Part shown: piece after piece, positions 16,763 through 24,962 of the stretch
Layout: each line of letters begins with the position of its first letter
Position numbering within the stretch: the stretch's first letter is position 1
Source: Curtobacterium sp. L6-1
Lineage (GTDB): Bacteria > Actinomycetota > Actinomycetes > Actinomycetales > Microbacteriaceae
NCBI RefSeq assembly: GCF_018885305.1
Contig: NZ_CP076544.1
Location: 2,604,001 to 2,668,000, forward strand
DNA length: 64,000 bases
Direction: 5' to 3'
The notes under the pieces: generated by a model
Seen by the model: only the letters and a program-made list of their open reading frames with translations
Databases searched by the model: none
Told to the model about the DNA's origin: nothing
Made by a program: the position numbers and the translations under genes

Positions 16763-16957
16763 TCAGTTCGCGTCGGTGACGGCGCTGGAGACGGCGGTCG
16801 GGGCGTCGTACTCGCCCTCCGGGATCGCCCGGAGCGCCTCGAGCACGTCGTCGGGCGCGTTCTCGCCCTCGGCGGTCGACACGATGTCGTCCTTCGAGGC
16901 CGGGTAGTCGATGCCGCTCAGGTACTTCTGGATCTGGATGGGGTTCGGTGCTGCCAC
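16763..16957 (-). CDS. Small DUF2795-like protein
   Basis: A 64-residue acidic protein. The pattern IQIQKYLSGIDYPASKDDIV, followed by ENAPDDVLEALRAIPEGEYDAP, matches the DUF2795 family: a fold of two helix hairpins common in actinobacteria and cyanobacteria, of unknown function and often stress-linked. The GTG at 16957 has AAGGA with 7-nt spacing. Monocistronic. Confidence 0.8.
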   Translation of the reverse strand: MAAPNPIQIQKYLSGIDYPASKDDIVSTAEGENAPDDVLEALRAIPEGEYDAPTAVSSAVTDAN

Positions 16958-17102
16958 GATCGTTCCTTCCGTTGGACCTCCCGGCGTACCCGGTCGGCCC
17001 TCGGCACCGGCCCAGCGGGTGCGGTCCGTGGCCAGCACCCGGTCGAGAGGCGCAGCACGCCCGCCCTCCGCACGAGCGCGCGGGAGCCCGTCGGGCCTGC
17101 GG

Positions 17103-17795
17103 TCAGAGCGACCAGCTGTCGTCGTCCGACCAGGACACGTCCGACCACGTCGACAGCCGGCGCTGGGCGGCGGCCTCGTACCGTTCCATCCAGCCGCGCT
17201 CGAGCCGCGCGACCGCCCGGTCGAAGGCCGCGACGAGGTCGAGGTCCGTGCGCAGGAGCGCCTGCAGCTGGAGCCCCTCGTACAGGGCGATGAGCTGCTC
17301 GGCCCCACGGCGCGGGTCCATCGTGTGCGGTGCGCGACCGACCGCGACGTCGTGCTCGAGGCCGCGCTTCACCTGCGCGAAGAAGAGCTGGTAGCGGGAC
17401 CGGAGGTACGCCGACATCGGGTGGTCGGGGTTGCCGGCGACGCTGAGCAGCGCCACGAGCAGGCGCATGAGGGCCGGGTCCTCGGCGTTCGACGAGACGA
17501 TCGCGCGGAGGAGCTCGACCGTGCTGCCGTCGCCGACCTCACGCGCGACCTCGTCCATCCTCGCGCCGTTCCAGCGGTCGACGGCGGCCAGGACGAGACC
17601 GTCCCACGACGGGAAGTGCTGGTGCAGCTCGTCGGTCGAGATGTCGAGCCGCTCGGCGACGTGCTCGACGCGGGCCTCGTGGAAGGGGACGTCACGGAGC
17701 AGGTCGACGGTCGCCCCCACGATCCTGATCCGCAGGTGCAGGGTTGCCGCGGCGGCGGCTGCCGCCATCGTGTCGGCGCTGGTGTCCTCGAGCAT
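17103..17795 (-). CDS. TetR family transcriptional regulator
   Basis: A 230-residue TetR-type regulator. The N-terminal three-helix DNA-binding domain spans about 20-70, with the recognition region ERLDISTDELHQHFPSWDGLVLA matching the usual HTH and Tyr/Phe-x-x-F pattern. The remaining residues are helical and form the ligand-binding and dimer domain. It starts with ATG at 17795. Its upstream region faces the small gene at 18000. Gene targets and ligand are unknown. The C-terminus is rich in Trp, Ser and Asp, which is unusual. Confidence 0.83.
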   Translation of the reverse strand: MLEDTSADTMAAAAAAATLHLRIRIVGATVDLLRDVPFHEARVEHVAERLDISTDELHQHFPSWDGLVLAAVDRWNGARMDEVAREVGDGSTVELLRAIVSSNAEDPALMRLLVALLSVAGNPDHPMSAYLRSRYQLFFAQVKRGLEHDVAVGRAPHTMDPRRGAEQLIALYEGLQLQALLRTDLDLVAAFDRAVARLERGWMERYEAAAQRRLSTWSDVSWSDDDSWSL

Positions 17796-17999
17796 CGTGC
17801 CCTCCGTGTCCGGGACGAGCGGTCGTCATGGGACCGACACGTCCGGGGGTGCGGACGTCCTGTCCGCAGGATGATCCTCCCGCACATCGCGGGGGACGAG
17901 CATCCCCGGTACGGGGGTCGGCAACATGGGGGACAGCGATCCGGTGCGTCCGGCGGCTCGGACGGGCGTGTCCCCGGCCGCGTGTGTGACGATGCCGGG

Positions 18000-18320
18000 A
18001 TGTCCCCGAACGACCAGACCGCCCAGGGCCTCGCGACCATGGCGTCCGCGGGCTTCGAGTTCGGCAGCACCCCGGAGCAGGTCGCACACGACGTCCTGGC
18101 GATGTGGGAGCACCTCGGCCGTCCCGAGGGCGCATTCGAGGCCGCGGCCGCCGCGATCGCCGTCCTGCCGCAACGCCCCGAGGTGCCCGTCGACCTGCAG
18201 GCCCGACGCCGGGAGTTCGAGCAGGCCGTCGGCATCAACCCGGTCGAGGTCGAGCTCGCCGCCGCCCTCGCCGCCCGCGAGCTCCTCGAGTCCGTGGCCC
18301 GCACCTGCGGCACGCGCTGA
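18000..18320 (+). CDS. Hypothetical conserved small protein
   Basis: A 106-residue soluble, helical, acidic protein of unrecognised family. It has no signal peptide, membrane segment or cysteine pattern except one Cys near the C-terminus. GFEFGSTPEQVAHDVLAMWEHLGRP near the N-terminus looks like a conserved helix pair. The ATG at 18000 lacks a Shine-Dalgarno; GACGAT ends 6 nt upstream, compatible with leaderless transcription. Codon use matches its neighbours. It is followed by a perfect 56-bp palindrome. Confidence 0.65.
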   Translation: MSPNDQTAQGLATMASAGFEFGSTPEQVAHDVLAMWEHLGRPEGAFEAAAAAIAVLPQRPEVPVDLQARRREFEQAVGINPVEVELAAALAARELLESVARTCGTR

Positions 18321-18344
18321 CCGCGGACGCGGTCGGGCCGCGCC

Positions 18345-18400
18345 CCGCACACGACGGGAGGCCCGTGGCTGCGCAGCCACGGGCCTCCCGTCGTGTGCGG
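18345..18400. terminator. Perfect 56-bp palindrome between convergent genes
   Basis: Two 28-bp arms with no spacer, centred on CTGC/GCAG, contain GACGGGAGGCC and GGCCTCCCGTC. It lies between the convergent stops at 18320 and 18418, so it can serve both directions. No T-tract flanks it. Confidence 0.75.
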
Positions 18401-18417
18401 CGTCGCCGCGGGACCGA

Positions 18418-19329
18418 CTACGGCGTCGGCATGCCGCCGTCGACGTGCAGCGTCTCGCCCACGACGTAGGACGACTCGCCGCTGGCGAGGAACACGAACG
18501 CCGGCGCGAGCTCGGCGGGCTGGCCCCAGCGACCGAGGTAGGTCTGCTCACCCGCGGACGGCAGGGCGTCGGACGGCTGGCCACCGGCCGGCTGCAGCGG
18601 GGTCCAGATCGGGCCCGGTGCGACGGCGTTGACGCGGATGCCCTTCGGCGCGAGCTGCGCGGCGAGGCCCTTCGCCAGGTTGTTCACGGTCGCCTTGGTG
18701 GCGGCGTAGTGCACCAGGTGCGGGGACGGCGCGTACGCCTGGATCGACGTCGTGTTGATGATCGTCGAACCCGGCTTCAGGTGCGGCACGGCGGCCTTCG
18801 TGATGCGGAACGTCGCGTAGGCGTTCGTCTTGAAGGTCTCGTCGAACTCCTCGTCGGAGATCTTCGTGATGTCGTCGACGTTCTGCTGCTTGCCGGCGTT
18901 GTTCACGAGGATGTCGAGCCCACCGAGCTGCTCCACCGCGTCGGCGACGAGCTGCTCGCAGAACGCCAGGTCCTTGATGTCACCGGGGAGCGCGACGGCC
19001 TTGCGACCGGCGGCCTCGATGAGGGCGACGATGCGGTCGGCGTCCTCCTGCTCCTCCGGGAGGTAGCCGATGGCGACGTCCGCGCCTTCACGGGCGTAGG
19101 CGATCGCGACGGCGGCGCCGATGCCGGAGTCGCCACCGGTGATGAGCGCCTTGCGGCCCGCGAGGCGACCGGAGCCGCGGTAGGTGTCCTCGCCGTGGTC
19201 GGCGGGCACGTTCTCCGCCATCTCGGCGTCGGTGCCGGCACCCTCGAGGTACTGCTCGTCCGGCTTCTTGTCGGCGTAGAGCTTCGTCGGGTCCTGCATG
19301 GTGTACTGGTCGATCTGCTGGTCCGTCAT
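18418..19329 (-). CDS. Stress-type SDR oxidoreductase (paralogue 1)
   Basis: A 303-residue classical SDR with a 45-residue N-terminal extension rich in acidic and Gln residues, as in the YhdF/YdaD general-stress group. TGGDSGIG (about 64-71) binds NADP. VNNAG (about 146-150) is intact. The catalytic Ser is in NTTSIQA, with Tyr and Lys in YAATK. The ATG at 19329 has no Shine-Dalgarno; TAGCGT ends 7 nt upstream, fitting a leaderless promoter. A GTG at 19347 is an alternative. A paralogue lies at 59654-60541. Function is likely aldehyde or ketone reduction under stress; substrate unknown. Confidence 0.88.
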   Translation of the reverse strand: MTDQQIDQYTMQDPTKLYADKKPDEQYLEGAGTDAEMAENVPADHGEDTYRGSGRLAGRKALITGGDSGIGAAVAIAYAREGADVAIGYLPEEQEDADRIVALIEAAGRKAVALPGDIKDLAFCEQLVADAVEQLGGLDILVNNAGKQQNVDDITKISDEEFDETFKTNAYATFRITKAAVPHLKPGSTIINTTSIQAYAPSPHLVHYAATKATVNNLAKGLAAQLAPKGIRVNAVAPGPIWTPLQPAGGQPSDALPSAGEQTYLGRWGQPAELAPAFVFLASGESSYVVGETLHVDGGMPTP

Positions 19330-19360
19330 GGCGCCGACGCTACGCACCGAGGCACCCTGT

Positions 19361-19556
19361 CCCGTTCAGGAGGCCGTCCCCCGCCGCGCAGTCCGGCTGT
19401 CCCCCGCCACATGGCCGGGTCGGGGCGCGCGCGGCTGCGTCGGCGCGCGCGGCCGGATCGGTGCGCGCGCGTGGCCGTGCCGGTGCGCGCGCGTCAGGTG
19501 GGCGCGCGGTCAGGTCGGTGCGCACGTGGCCGGGTCGGCGCGGACCCGCGTCGCGG
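19361..19556. repeat. Low-complexity CGCGCG-rich intergenic tract
   Basis: Degenerate repeats of GGTGCGCGCGCG and GTCGGCGCGCGC types fill most of this stretch between the SDR promoter and the small gene at 19557. No coding sequence or regulatory site is recognised. Confidence 0.5.
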
Positions 19557-19763
19557 TCAGGCGGGGCGGTAGACCGAGATCGGCGGGGCGTCGTCGCCCT
19601 GGTCCTCGGCATCCCCGGTGCGCACCCAGGTCCGACCGTCGTGCTCGATCGTGTCCGGCAGGTCGCCGTGCACGATCATCCGCACGGGAGGCTGGTCCCC
19701 GTCGACGAGGTCGACGCCGTGCGCCGCGTTGTCACCCGTGCTGTCCACCACGTACTCCGCCAT
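19557..19763 (-). CDS. Small hypothetical protein
   Basis: A 68-residue acidic soluble protein, MAEYVV to SVYRPA. The middle contains MIVHGDLPDTIEHDGRTWVRTGD, suggesting a short beta-hairpin domain. No family is recognised. The ATG at 19763 has no clear ribosome-binding site. Codon pattern and GC at third positions look coding. It sits between a CGCGCG-rich tract and a 29-bp tandem repeat. Confidence 0.5.
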   Translation of the reverse strand: MAEYVVDSTGDNAAHGVDLVDGDQPPVRMIVHGDLPDTIEHDGRTWVRTGDAEDQGDDAPPISVYRPA

Positions 19764-19792
19764 GCAGCCGACCGTACCCGCGGCCCGGTGCG

Positions 19793-19908
19793 CGTCCGCC
19801 CGGTGGGTGTCCGCTCGTGCGCGTCCGCCCGGTGGGTGTCCGCTCGTGCACGTCCGCCCGGTGGGTGTCCGCTCGTGCGTGTCCGCCCGGTGGGTGTCCG
19901 CTCGGTGG
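19793..19908. repeat. Tandem repeat, four copies of a 29-bp unit
   Basis: Units start at 19793, 19822, 19851 and 19880. Each contains GTCCGCCCGGTGGGTGTCCG and then CTCGTG or CTCGGTG. A degenerate remnant extends to about 19940. Copies are directly adjacent with no spacers. The unit is not a multiple of three. The 335-bp stretch 19764-20098 holds this repeat and the promoter of the next gene, and nothing else that I recognise. Confidence 0.8.
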
Positions 19909-20085
19909 TCGTCCGGCCGGTCCGCGTGCGCCCGGTGCTCCCCCGCAGGACGCCGGGCGTCGGCCAGCCGGAGGAGTCCGGTCGGTCCCCCGCGGCACCG
20001 TGTCGGCCCGCGCAGGAATGTCACGGTCCGGTGACGGTGCGGCTCCGTTTCGGTAACACCCGTCGTCCAGCCGGGCGGTGGCGGC

Positions 20086-20091
20086 TACGGT
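20086..20091 (+). promoter_or_regulatory. -10-like TACGGT of a leaderless gene
   Basis: TACGGT is separated by seven bases from the GTG at 20099, so the start codon would coincide with the transcription start. Confidence 0.45.
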
Positions 20092-20098
20092 CGAGCGA

Positions 20099-20842
20099 GT
20101 GAACCCCAGGACCGTGACGGCGATCGGCGCCGTGGTGCTCGCCCTCGTGGCCGGCAGCACGTCGTTCGACCGACTGCCGGGGCAGGACGCGGACCGTGCC
20201 GCCGCGGCCGAGGCGCGTGCGACCTCCACCCGGACCGCCACGCCGAGCCCCGCGCCGACCTGGCGCCCCGTCTCGGCCGCGGCTCTGCGCACCGTCGACG
20301 CCGTCGAGCTCGGCGCCGAGACGCTCACCCTCCGCGCCGAGGACCGCACCGTCTCCGTCGTGTCGATGCGCGACGGCAAGCACACCGTCGGCCTGCTGAA
20401 CCGTCTGCTCGGCACCCCCGCCCGGACCCGGACGGCCGCCGGCGACGCCGGACGCTGCGTCCCGGCGAGCACGACCTCGACCTGGGGCGGCGCGCTCCGG
20501 GTGGCCGCACTGGCCGAACCCGCCCCCGCCGGCAACCGCGTCGAGATCCGGGTGCTGCGCGACCACGTGCGGTCCCGGCTCGGTGAGGTGATCGACCTCA
20601 CCGGTCCCGACGGCGTGCAGGTCGGCGACGACGTCCGACCGCAGCTCCGGGACTCCCGACGCAGCGAGCGGGAGTCGCTCGGCTCCGACGACGCCGAGGC
20701 ATGGCAGCTGCTGCTCGAGCCCGGCTGGCGGTCGGACCGCAAGGGTGCCGGGCGCAACGGCGTCTCGGTGCTGACCGACGACACCACGGTCACGGTCATC
20801 GGCTCCCCGATGCCGGTCCGCGCGACGTCGCGGCGCTGCTGA
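20099..20842 (+). CDS. Hypothetical membrane-anchored protein
   Basis: A 247-residue protein of unrecognised family. One N-terminal hydrophobic helix (about residues 5-20) is followed by an Ala/Thr/Pro-rich linker to about 60, then a mixed alpha/beta exported domain. There is no lipobox Cys. A single Cys lies near 121. Repeated ERTVSVVSMRDGKHTV-type strands suggest a beta-rich fold. The GTG at 20099 follows TACGGT by seven bases, so leaderless translation is plausible; the ATG at 20078 would add seven residues. Role unknown. Confidence 0.62.
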   Translation: MNPRTVTAIGAVVLALVAGSTSFDRLPGQDADRAAAAEARATSTRTATPSPAPTWRPVSAAALRTVDAVELGAETLTLRAEDRTVSVVSMRDGKHTVGLLNRLLGTPARTRTAAGDAGRCVPASTTSTWGGALRVAALAEPAPAGNRVEIRVLRDHVRSRLGEVIDLTGPDGVQVGDDVRPQLRDSRRSERESLGSDDAEAWQLLLEPGWRSDRKGAGRNGVSVLTDDTTVTVIGSPMPVRATSRRC

Positions 20843-21019
20843 CCGCCCGGTCACGCACCCGACGGACCTGCACCGGCACCCGAAGCCGGCGGTGCGGGCC
20901 CGACCACCCGCAGCCGCACCCGCACCCGCACCCGCGCGGAGTACGTCCTCCTGACGGGAGCGGCGAACCGCACGGGCGGCGCAGCGCGGGCACCCCGACG
21001 GGCACCCGCGGCCGCCGGC

Positions 21020-21802
21020 TCAGACGCGGATGGTGGCGACCACCGGGAAGTGGTCGCTCGCGAACCAGGTCTCCGGCCCGTCGTGGTCGATCAGCACGCG
21101 GTCGACCCCGGCCACCCCGCGGGTGAGCACCCAGTCGATGCGCTCCCCGCTCGGCACCGGCGGCTGCCACTCGTTGAAGGACGCCGTCCGGTCGTCGGGG
21201 TCACCGGCCACCGTCCAGGCGTCGGCGTACCCGGCCTCGGCGAACACCCGCGAGGCCTCGCCGGACCCGGCGGGCTCGTTGCAGTCACCGGCGAAGACCA
21301 CCGGGCCGTCCACGACGGACAGGCGCTGCACGATGAGGGCGGCGCTGCGTCCGCGGACCTCGTCGCCGTGCGGGCCCTGCTCGTGGTCCAGGTGCGTCGT
21401 GAGCAGCGTGAACGAGGGCCCTTCGGCGTCGAGGAAGGCGACGTGGTTCGCGATCCGCGGGTACAGGCTGTCCCAGGTGTTCGAGACCGGCTCGTCCGGG
21501 GTGTCCGACAGCCAGAACGACCCGGAGTCGGCCGGCCGGAAGCGGTCGCGGCGGTAGAACACGGCGGCGTGCTCCCCCGCGGTGCCGCCCTCGCGACCCT
21601 GCCCGATGTCGGCGTGGTCGGGCAGCCCGGCGCGGAGGTCGTCCATCTGGTGGTCGAACGCCTCCTGCACGCAGACGATGTCCGGGTCGTGGCGGCGGAT
21701 GACGTCGAGGACGACCGGGCACCGAGCGGGCCAGTCGTGCGCCGGGTCGGGGTTCTTGATGTTGTAGGTCATGAGGGTGATCGGGCGCGAGGTGCTGGTC
21801 AC
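21020..21802 (-). CDS. Endonuclease/exonuclease/phosphatase-fold hydrolase
   Basis: A 260-residue metal-dependent phosphoesterase. Hallmarks are TYNIKN (about 12-17), the VCVQEAF metal-binding Glu (about 43-49), TTHLDHE (about 136-142) with catalytic His, AGDCNEP (about 170-176) with Asp and Asn, RIDWVL, and the terminal SDHFPV with the base Asp-His pair. No signal peptide is seen, so it acts in the cytoplasm. Its GTG overlaps the TGA of the upstream ECF sigma gene by four bases. That coupling suggests a regulon function, but substrate (nucleic acid, lipid head group or sugar phosphate) is open. Confidence 0.85.
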   Translation of the reverse strand: MTSTSRPITLMTYNIKNPDPAHDWPARCPVVLDVIRRHDPDIVCVQEAFDHQMDDLRAGLPDHADIGQGREGGTAGEHAAVFYRRDRFRPADSGSFWLSDTPDEPVSNTWDSLYPRIANHVAFLDAEGPSFTLLTTHLDHEQGPHGDEVRGRSAALIVQRLSVVDGPVVFAGDCNEPAGSGEASRVFAEAGYADAWTVAGDPDDRTASFNEWQPPVPSGERIDWVLTRGVAGVDRVLIDHDGPETWFASDHFPVVATIRV

Positions 21803-22413
21803 CCGTCGAACCTACCCGGGCGGACCCCGGCGTCACCCACGCTGCCGGCACCGGTGCGCGCCAGGGTCCTCCGGAGTGCCGTCACCCCGTCGCGCGCCCG
21901 GGTCTTCGCCGTGCCGGTCGGGACGCCCAGCGCCCGCCCGAGCTCGGGTCCGGACAGGTCCGCGAGGTAGCGGAGGACGACCGCCTGCCGCTGCCGGTCC
22001 GGGAGCGGCACGAGCGCCCGGCGCAGGGCGACCCGGTCGAGGACGGCCTCCGCCCGGTCCACCGAACCGTGGTCGACGGGCTCGTGGTCGCGCATCCCGA
22101 TCCGACGGTCCCGATCCCGGTCCGCCTGGGCCTTGCGCACCCGGTCGATCGCGCGCCGGGTGGCGATCGTGCGGATCCAGGTGACCGGCGGGTGTGCCGG
22201 GTCGTACCGGTGCGCCCGACGCCAGACCTCGAGCATGACGTCCTGCGCGACGTCCTCGGCCAGCCACGGATCGCCCGTCACCCGTCCGGCGACCTGGAGC
22301 ACGAACGGGCGGAACCGCTCGTCGAGGCGTCGGAACGCCGTCCGGTCCCCCGCGGCCACGCGGAGGAGCAGGTCGCGTTCCTCGTCTCGTCGTCGGAGCA
22401 GCTCGTCGTCCAC
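21799..22413 (-). CDS. ECF (sigma-70 family) sigma factor
   Basis: A 204-residue ECF sigma factor. Region 2 spans about 30-95, with VAGRVTGDPWLAEDVAQDVMLEVW and the -10 recognition helix ending TWIRTIATRRAIDRVRK. Region 4 spans about 130-185, with LPDRQRQAVVLRYLADLSGPELGRALG and a recognition helix GTAKTRARDG. It resembles the SigK/RpoE-like group, but no anti-sigma gene follows; instead it is coupled by a four-base overlap to the EEP-fold hydrolase. The GTG at 22413 has no clear Shine-Dalgarno. Control may be through a distant anti-sigma or transcription level. Confidence 0.87.
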   Translation of the reverse strand: MDDELLRRRDEERDLLLRVAAGDRTAFRRLDERFRPFVLQVAGRVTGDPWLAEDVAQDVMLEVWRRAHRYDPAHPPVTWIRTIATRRAIDRVRKAQADRDRDRRIGMRDHEPVDHGSVDRAEAVLDRVALRRALVPLPDRQRQAVVLRYLADLSGPELGRALGVPTGTAKTRARDGVTALRRTLARTGAGSVGDAGVRPGRFDG

Positions 22414-22456
22414 GTCCCAGAATGTGACATGCCAGCCTGGACGCGAGCGGCGAGCG

Positions 22457-23965
22457 TCAGTTGATGCAGACGCCTTCCTGGCCGTACTCGTGGACGGCGG
22501 TCGACGACGGCTCGGGCTCGGACGGCTTCGCCGGCTCGGGCGCCGCGGCCTCCTGCGACGGCTGCGCCTCGGCGGGCTGCGACGCCCCGGCGTCCGGCTG
22601 CGCCGGCGGCGTCGGCGTCTTCCCGTCCGTGCCGAGGACCAGGGTGACCCCCTGGACCGCGGTGCTCTGGACCGGCACCGCGCCGGGCACGACGGACGCG
22701 AGGGCCTTGGCCTGCGCCTCCATGCCGGCCGGGTACTGCACCATCGTCGCGGCCGTGGTCGGGGAGGAGCCGGGCGCCGCCACCTGGAACCCGCGGGCCG
22801 TCAGGACCTCGCTCGCCGCCGCGGCGGCACCGGTCGCACCGCTGCCGTTCGTGACCGTCACGGTGACGGACGCCGGGTCCGCGGCCTTCGCCTTCGTGTA
22901 CGCCGGCGGCTCGCCGACCAGGCCCTGCACGAACGCGGGCATGCCGGCGGTGTCCACCTCGACGATGGAGAGCGCCGAGCCGTTCGGGTAGATGGTCGGG
23001 GTGCCGAGGATCGGGATCGTGGCCGACTTGATGTTCGACGGGCGCAGGTTGCTCATCTGCCCGGCGAGCGACAGCAGGTCGAGGCCCTGGTCGGTCTCGA
23101 CGGAGCTGCCGATGGCGTCGATGATCCGCGTCGTCTTCAGCGGGTTGAGCAGGGTGCCGGCGGACAGGATCTTGCGGGCCTCCTGCGACAGGAAGTACTG
23201 CTGCCGGACCTGGCGGTCGAGGTCGCCGTTCGGCAGGCCGTGGCGCTGCCGGACGAACGCGAGCGCCTGCGACGGGGTGAGCTCGGAGACCCCGGCGGGC
23301 AGGTCGACCCCGGAGTACGAGTCCTTGGCCGGCTGGTTGAGGCAGACGTTCACCGGGCCAAGCTCCTTGACGATCTCGTAGAACCCGAGCAGCGAGACGC
23401 GGACGTAGTGGTCGATCGTCAGCCCACTGAGGCCCTGGATCGTCGCGATGAGCTTCTTCGCGCCGCCGGTGTCTCCGCCGCCGTCCATGGTGCCGTACGA
23501 GAAGGCGCTGTTCAGCTTGCCCTTGCCCACGCCGGGGATGTCGACGTACGAGTCACGGGGGAAGGAGATCATCGTCGCGCTGCGGCCGTCGGCGGCGATG
23601 TGCAGCACGATCATCGTGTCCGTGTTCGTGGCCCCGCCGTCGGACTGGGTGTTCAGCTCCGCCATCTGCTCCTGCGTGGCGCCGTCCGGCCGGTGGTCGT
23701 CACCGACGAGCAGGATGTTCATCGCGCGGCCGTCGACGTCGTCCTTCGCGGGCGGGGCGCTGCCGATCGCGTCGACCTTGGTCACGCTGCCAGCCAGACG
23801 GTTGTACGCGTACACCCCGTACCCGCCGCTCAGCAGCACGGCCATGGTGAGGACCCCGGCCACCGCGGGGAACACGGCCCCCCAGTGGCGCTTTCGGCGC
23901 CCGTGGCGGGGCGGCACGGCGCGGTCGGTACGGCGCGGCCTGGTCTCCTCCGGTGCGTTCGTCAC
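22457..23965 (-). CDS. LytR-CpsA-Psr (LCP) family protein with LytR_C domain
   Basis: A 502-residue membrane-anchored phosphotransferase that attaches glycopolymers to peptidoglycan. It has a cytoplasmic basic head, one membrane helix (about 30-52), and a catalytic LCP domain (about 80-250) with ILLVGDD, TDTMIVLHI and SFPRDSYVDIPG containing conserved Asp and Arg residues. A C-terminal LytR_C-type domain (about 335-425) and a disordered Pro/Ala/Glu tail ending in Cys follow. The GTG at 23965 was preferred because TATGGT lies 7 nt upstream on the same strand; the ATG at 23977 has neither signal. Confidence 0.86.
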   Translation of the reverse strand: MTNAPEETRPRRTDRAVPPRHGRRKRHWGAVFPAVAGVLTMAVLLSGGYGVYAYNRLAGSVTKVDAIGSAPPAKDDVDGRAMNILLVGDDHRPDGATQEQMAELNTQSDGGATNTDTMIVLHIAADGRSATMISFPRDSYVDIPGVGKGKLNSAFSYGTMDGGGDTGGAKKLIATIQGLSGLTIDHYVRVSLLGFYEIVKELGPVNVCLNQPAKDSYSGVDLPAGVSELTPSQALAFVRQRHGLPNGDLDRQVRQQYFLSQEARKILSAGTLLNPLKTTRIIDAIGSSVETDQGLDLLSLAGQMSNLRPSNIKSATIPILGTPTIYPNGSALSIVEVDTAGMPAFVQGLVGEPPAYTKAKAADPASVTVTVTNGSGATGAAAAASEVLTARGFQVAAPGSSPTTAATMVQYPAGMEAQAKALASVVPGAVPVQSTAVQGVTLVLGTDGKTPTPPAQPDAGASQPAEAQPSQEAAAPEPAKPSEPEPSSTAVHEYGQEGVCIN

Positions 23966-23972
23966 GGGGAGA

Positions 23973-23978
23973 ACCATA
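23973..23978 (-). promoter_or_regulatory. -10-like TATGGT of the LCP gene
   Basis: TATGGT on the minus strand ends seven bases before the GTG at 23965, supporting a leaderless start. Confidence 0.4.
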
Positions 23979-24101
23979 ACCGTGGGGCGCGCAGATGACA
24001 TGGATACCTGCTGGGCGACCTGTACGCACCGTCCCGCGGCCCCGCCGGGAGGCCCGTCCCGCGGCCGCCCCGCCACCCCGGTCCGTCCATGGTCGGCCCC
24101 G

Positions 24102-24107
24102 TAGGGT
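24102..24107 (+). promoter_or_regulatory. -10-like TAGGGT of ydcF-type gene
   Basis: TAGGGT is six bases before the GTG at 24114. The intervening CGGAGG is too close to the start to act as a Shine-Dalgarno. Confidence 0.45.
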
Positions 24108-24113
24108 CGGAGG

Positions 24114-24950
24114 GTGCTCCTGACCGTCTTCGCCGTCTGCTGCGCCGTGGTCGCCGCGGCCCTGGTCGCGAACGGGGTCCGCGCCCTGCGGCGGGGAGCG
24201 CGGAGCCTCACGAGCCTGCTCGCGCTCGTCGCCGGGATCGCGGTCCTGGCGCTCGACGTCCTCGTCGTCGTGCTCGCGGTGGTGGGCACCCCGGTCAGTT
24301 CGGCACTGCTCGTGCTCGTCCTGGCGGTCGCCGGCTACGGCGCGGTCGCCTTCCTGGTGTTCCTCGGGGCGGCGCTCGTCCACGGGCACGTCCGGGTCAC
24401 CGAGGAGGCCGAGGCGCTCGTGGTCCTCGGCTGCGGACTGGTGCACGGGCAGGTCTCGCCGATGCTGCGCTCCCGCCTCGACCGCACGATCGCGGTCTTC
24501 CACCACTCGGCCGCCGCCGGACGCACGCCCGTGGTGGTGGCGTCGGGCGGCCAGGGCGAGGACGAGGACCGCACCGAGGCCGACGCGATGGCCGAGTACC
24601 TCGTCGACCACGGTGTCCCGTCGGGGCTCGTGCACCGCGAGGCACGGTCCCGGAACACCCGCGAGAACCTCCGCTTCTCGGGCGAGCTGCTCCGCGACGC
24701 CGCGGTCGACGGCCGGACGCTCGTCGTGACGAACGACTACCACGTGCTGCGGACGGCGATCACGGCGCGGCGGACGGGCCTCGACGCCCACGTGCTCGGG
24801 GCGCCGACGTCCCGGCAGGCGATCCCGAGCGCCTTCCTGCGCGAGTTCGCCGCCGTGCTCGTCATGCACGGCTGGTGGCACCTCGGGGCCGTCGCGGCGG
24901 TCGTCGTGCTCTGGGCCGTCGCGCTCGGCACCGGGCTGCTGCCGGCCTGA
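24114..24950 (+). CDS. YdcF/SanA family membrane protein (DUF218)
   Basis: A 278-residue protein with three N-terminal membrane helices (within about 1-95), a DUF218 domain, and a C-terminal helix (about 255-275). The DUF218 core shows ALVVLGCGLV (about 102-111), VVASGGQGEDE (about 142-152) with the conserved Gly-Gly-Gln, EADAMAEYL, RNTRENLRFS and VVTNDYHVLRT. The family includes envelope-related proteins such as SanA, with suggested roles in cell-wall precursor metabolism. The GTG at 24114 fits a leaderless start. Confidence 0.85.
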   Translation: MLLTVFAVCCAVVAAALVANGVRALRRGARSLTSLLALVAGIAVLALDVLVVVLAVVGTPVSSALLVLVLAVAGYGAVAFLVFLGAALVHGHVRVTEEAEALVVLGCGLVHGQVSPMLRSRLDRTIAVFHHSAAAGRTPVVVASGGQGEDEDRTEADAMAEYLVDHGVPSGLVHREARSRNTRENLRFSGELLRDAAVDGRTLVVTNDYHVLRTAITARRTGLDAHVLGAPTSRQAIPSAFLREFAAVLVMHGWWHLGAVAAVVVLWAVALGTGLLPA

Positions 24951-24962
24951 GCACGCCCGCCG

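Noticed and set aside
19793..19908. CRISPR array
   Set aside because: Repeat units are directly adjacent with no unique spacers and no cas genes are present.
19764..20024. Minus-strand frame extending the small 68-residue protein through the 29-bp repeats
   Set aside because: The extension is low-complexity repeat translation (His, Thr, Arg, Gly, Pro); the ATG at 19763 begins the plausible protein.
23966..23977. ATG at 23977 as start of the LCP protein
   Set aside because: No Shine-Dalgarno or correctly spaced -10 precedes it, whereas the GTG at 23965 has TATGGT at 7 nt.
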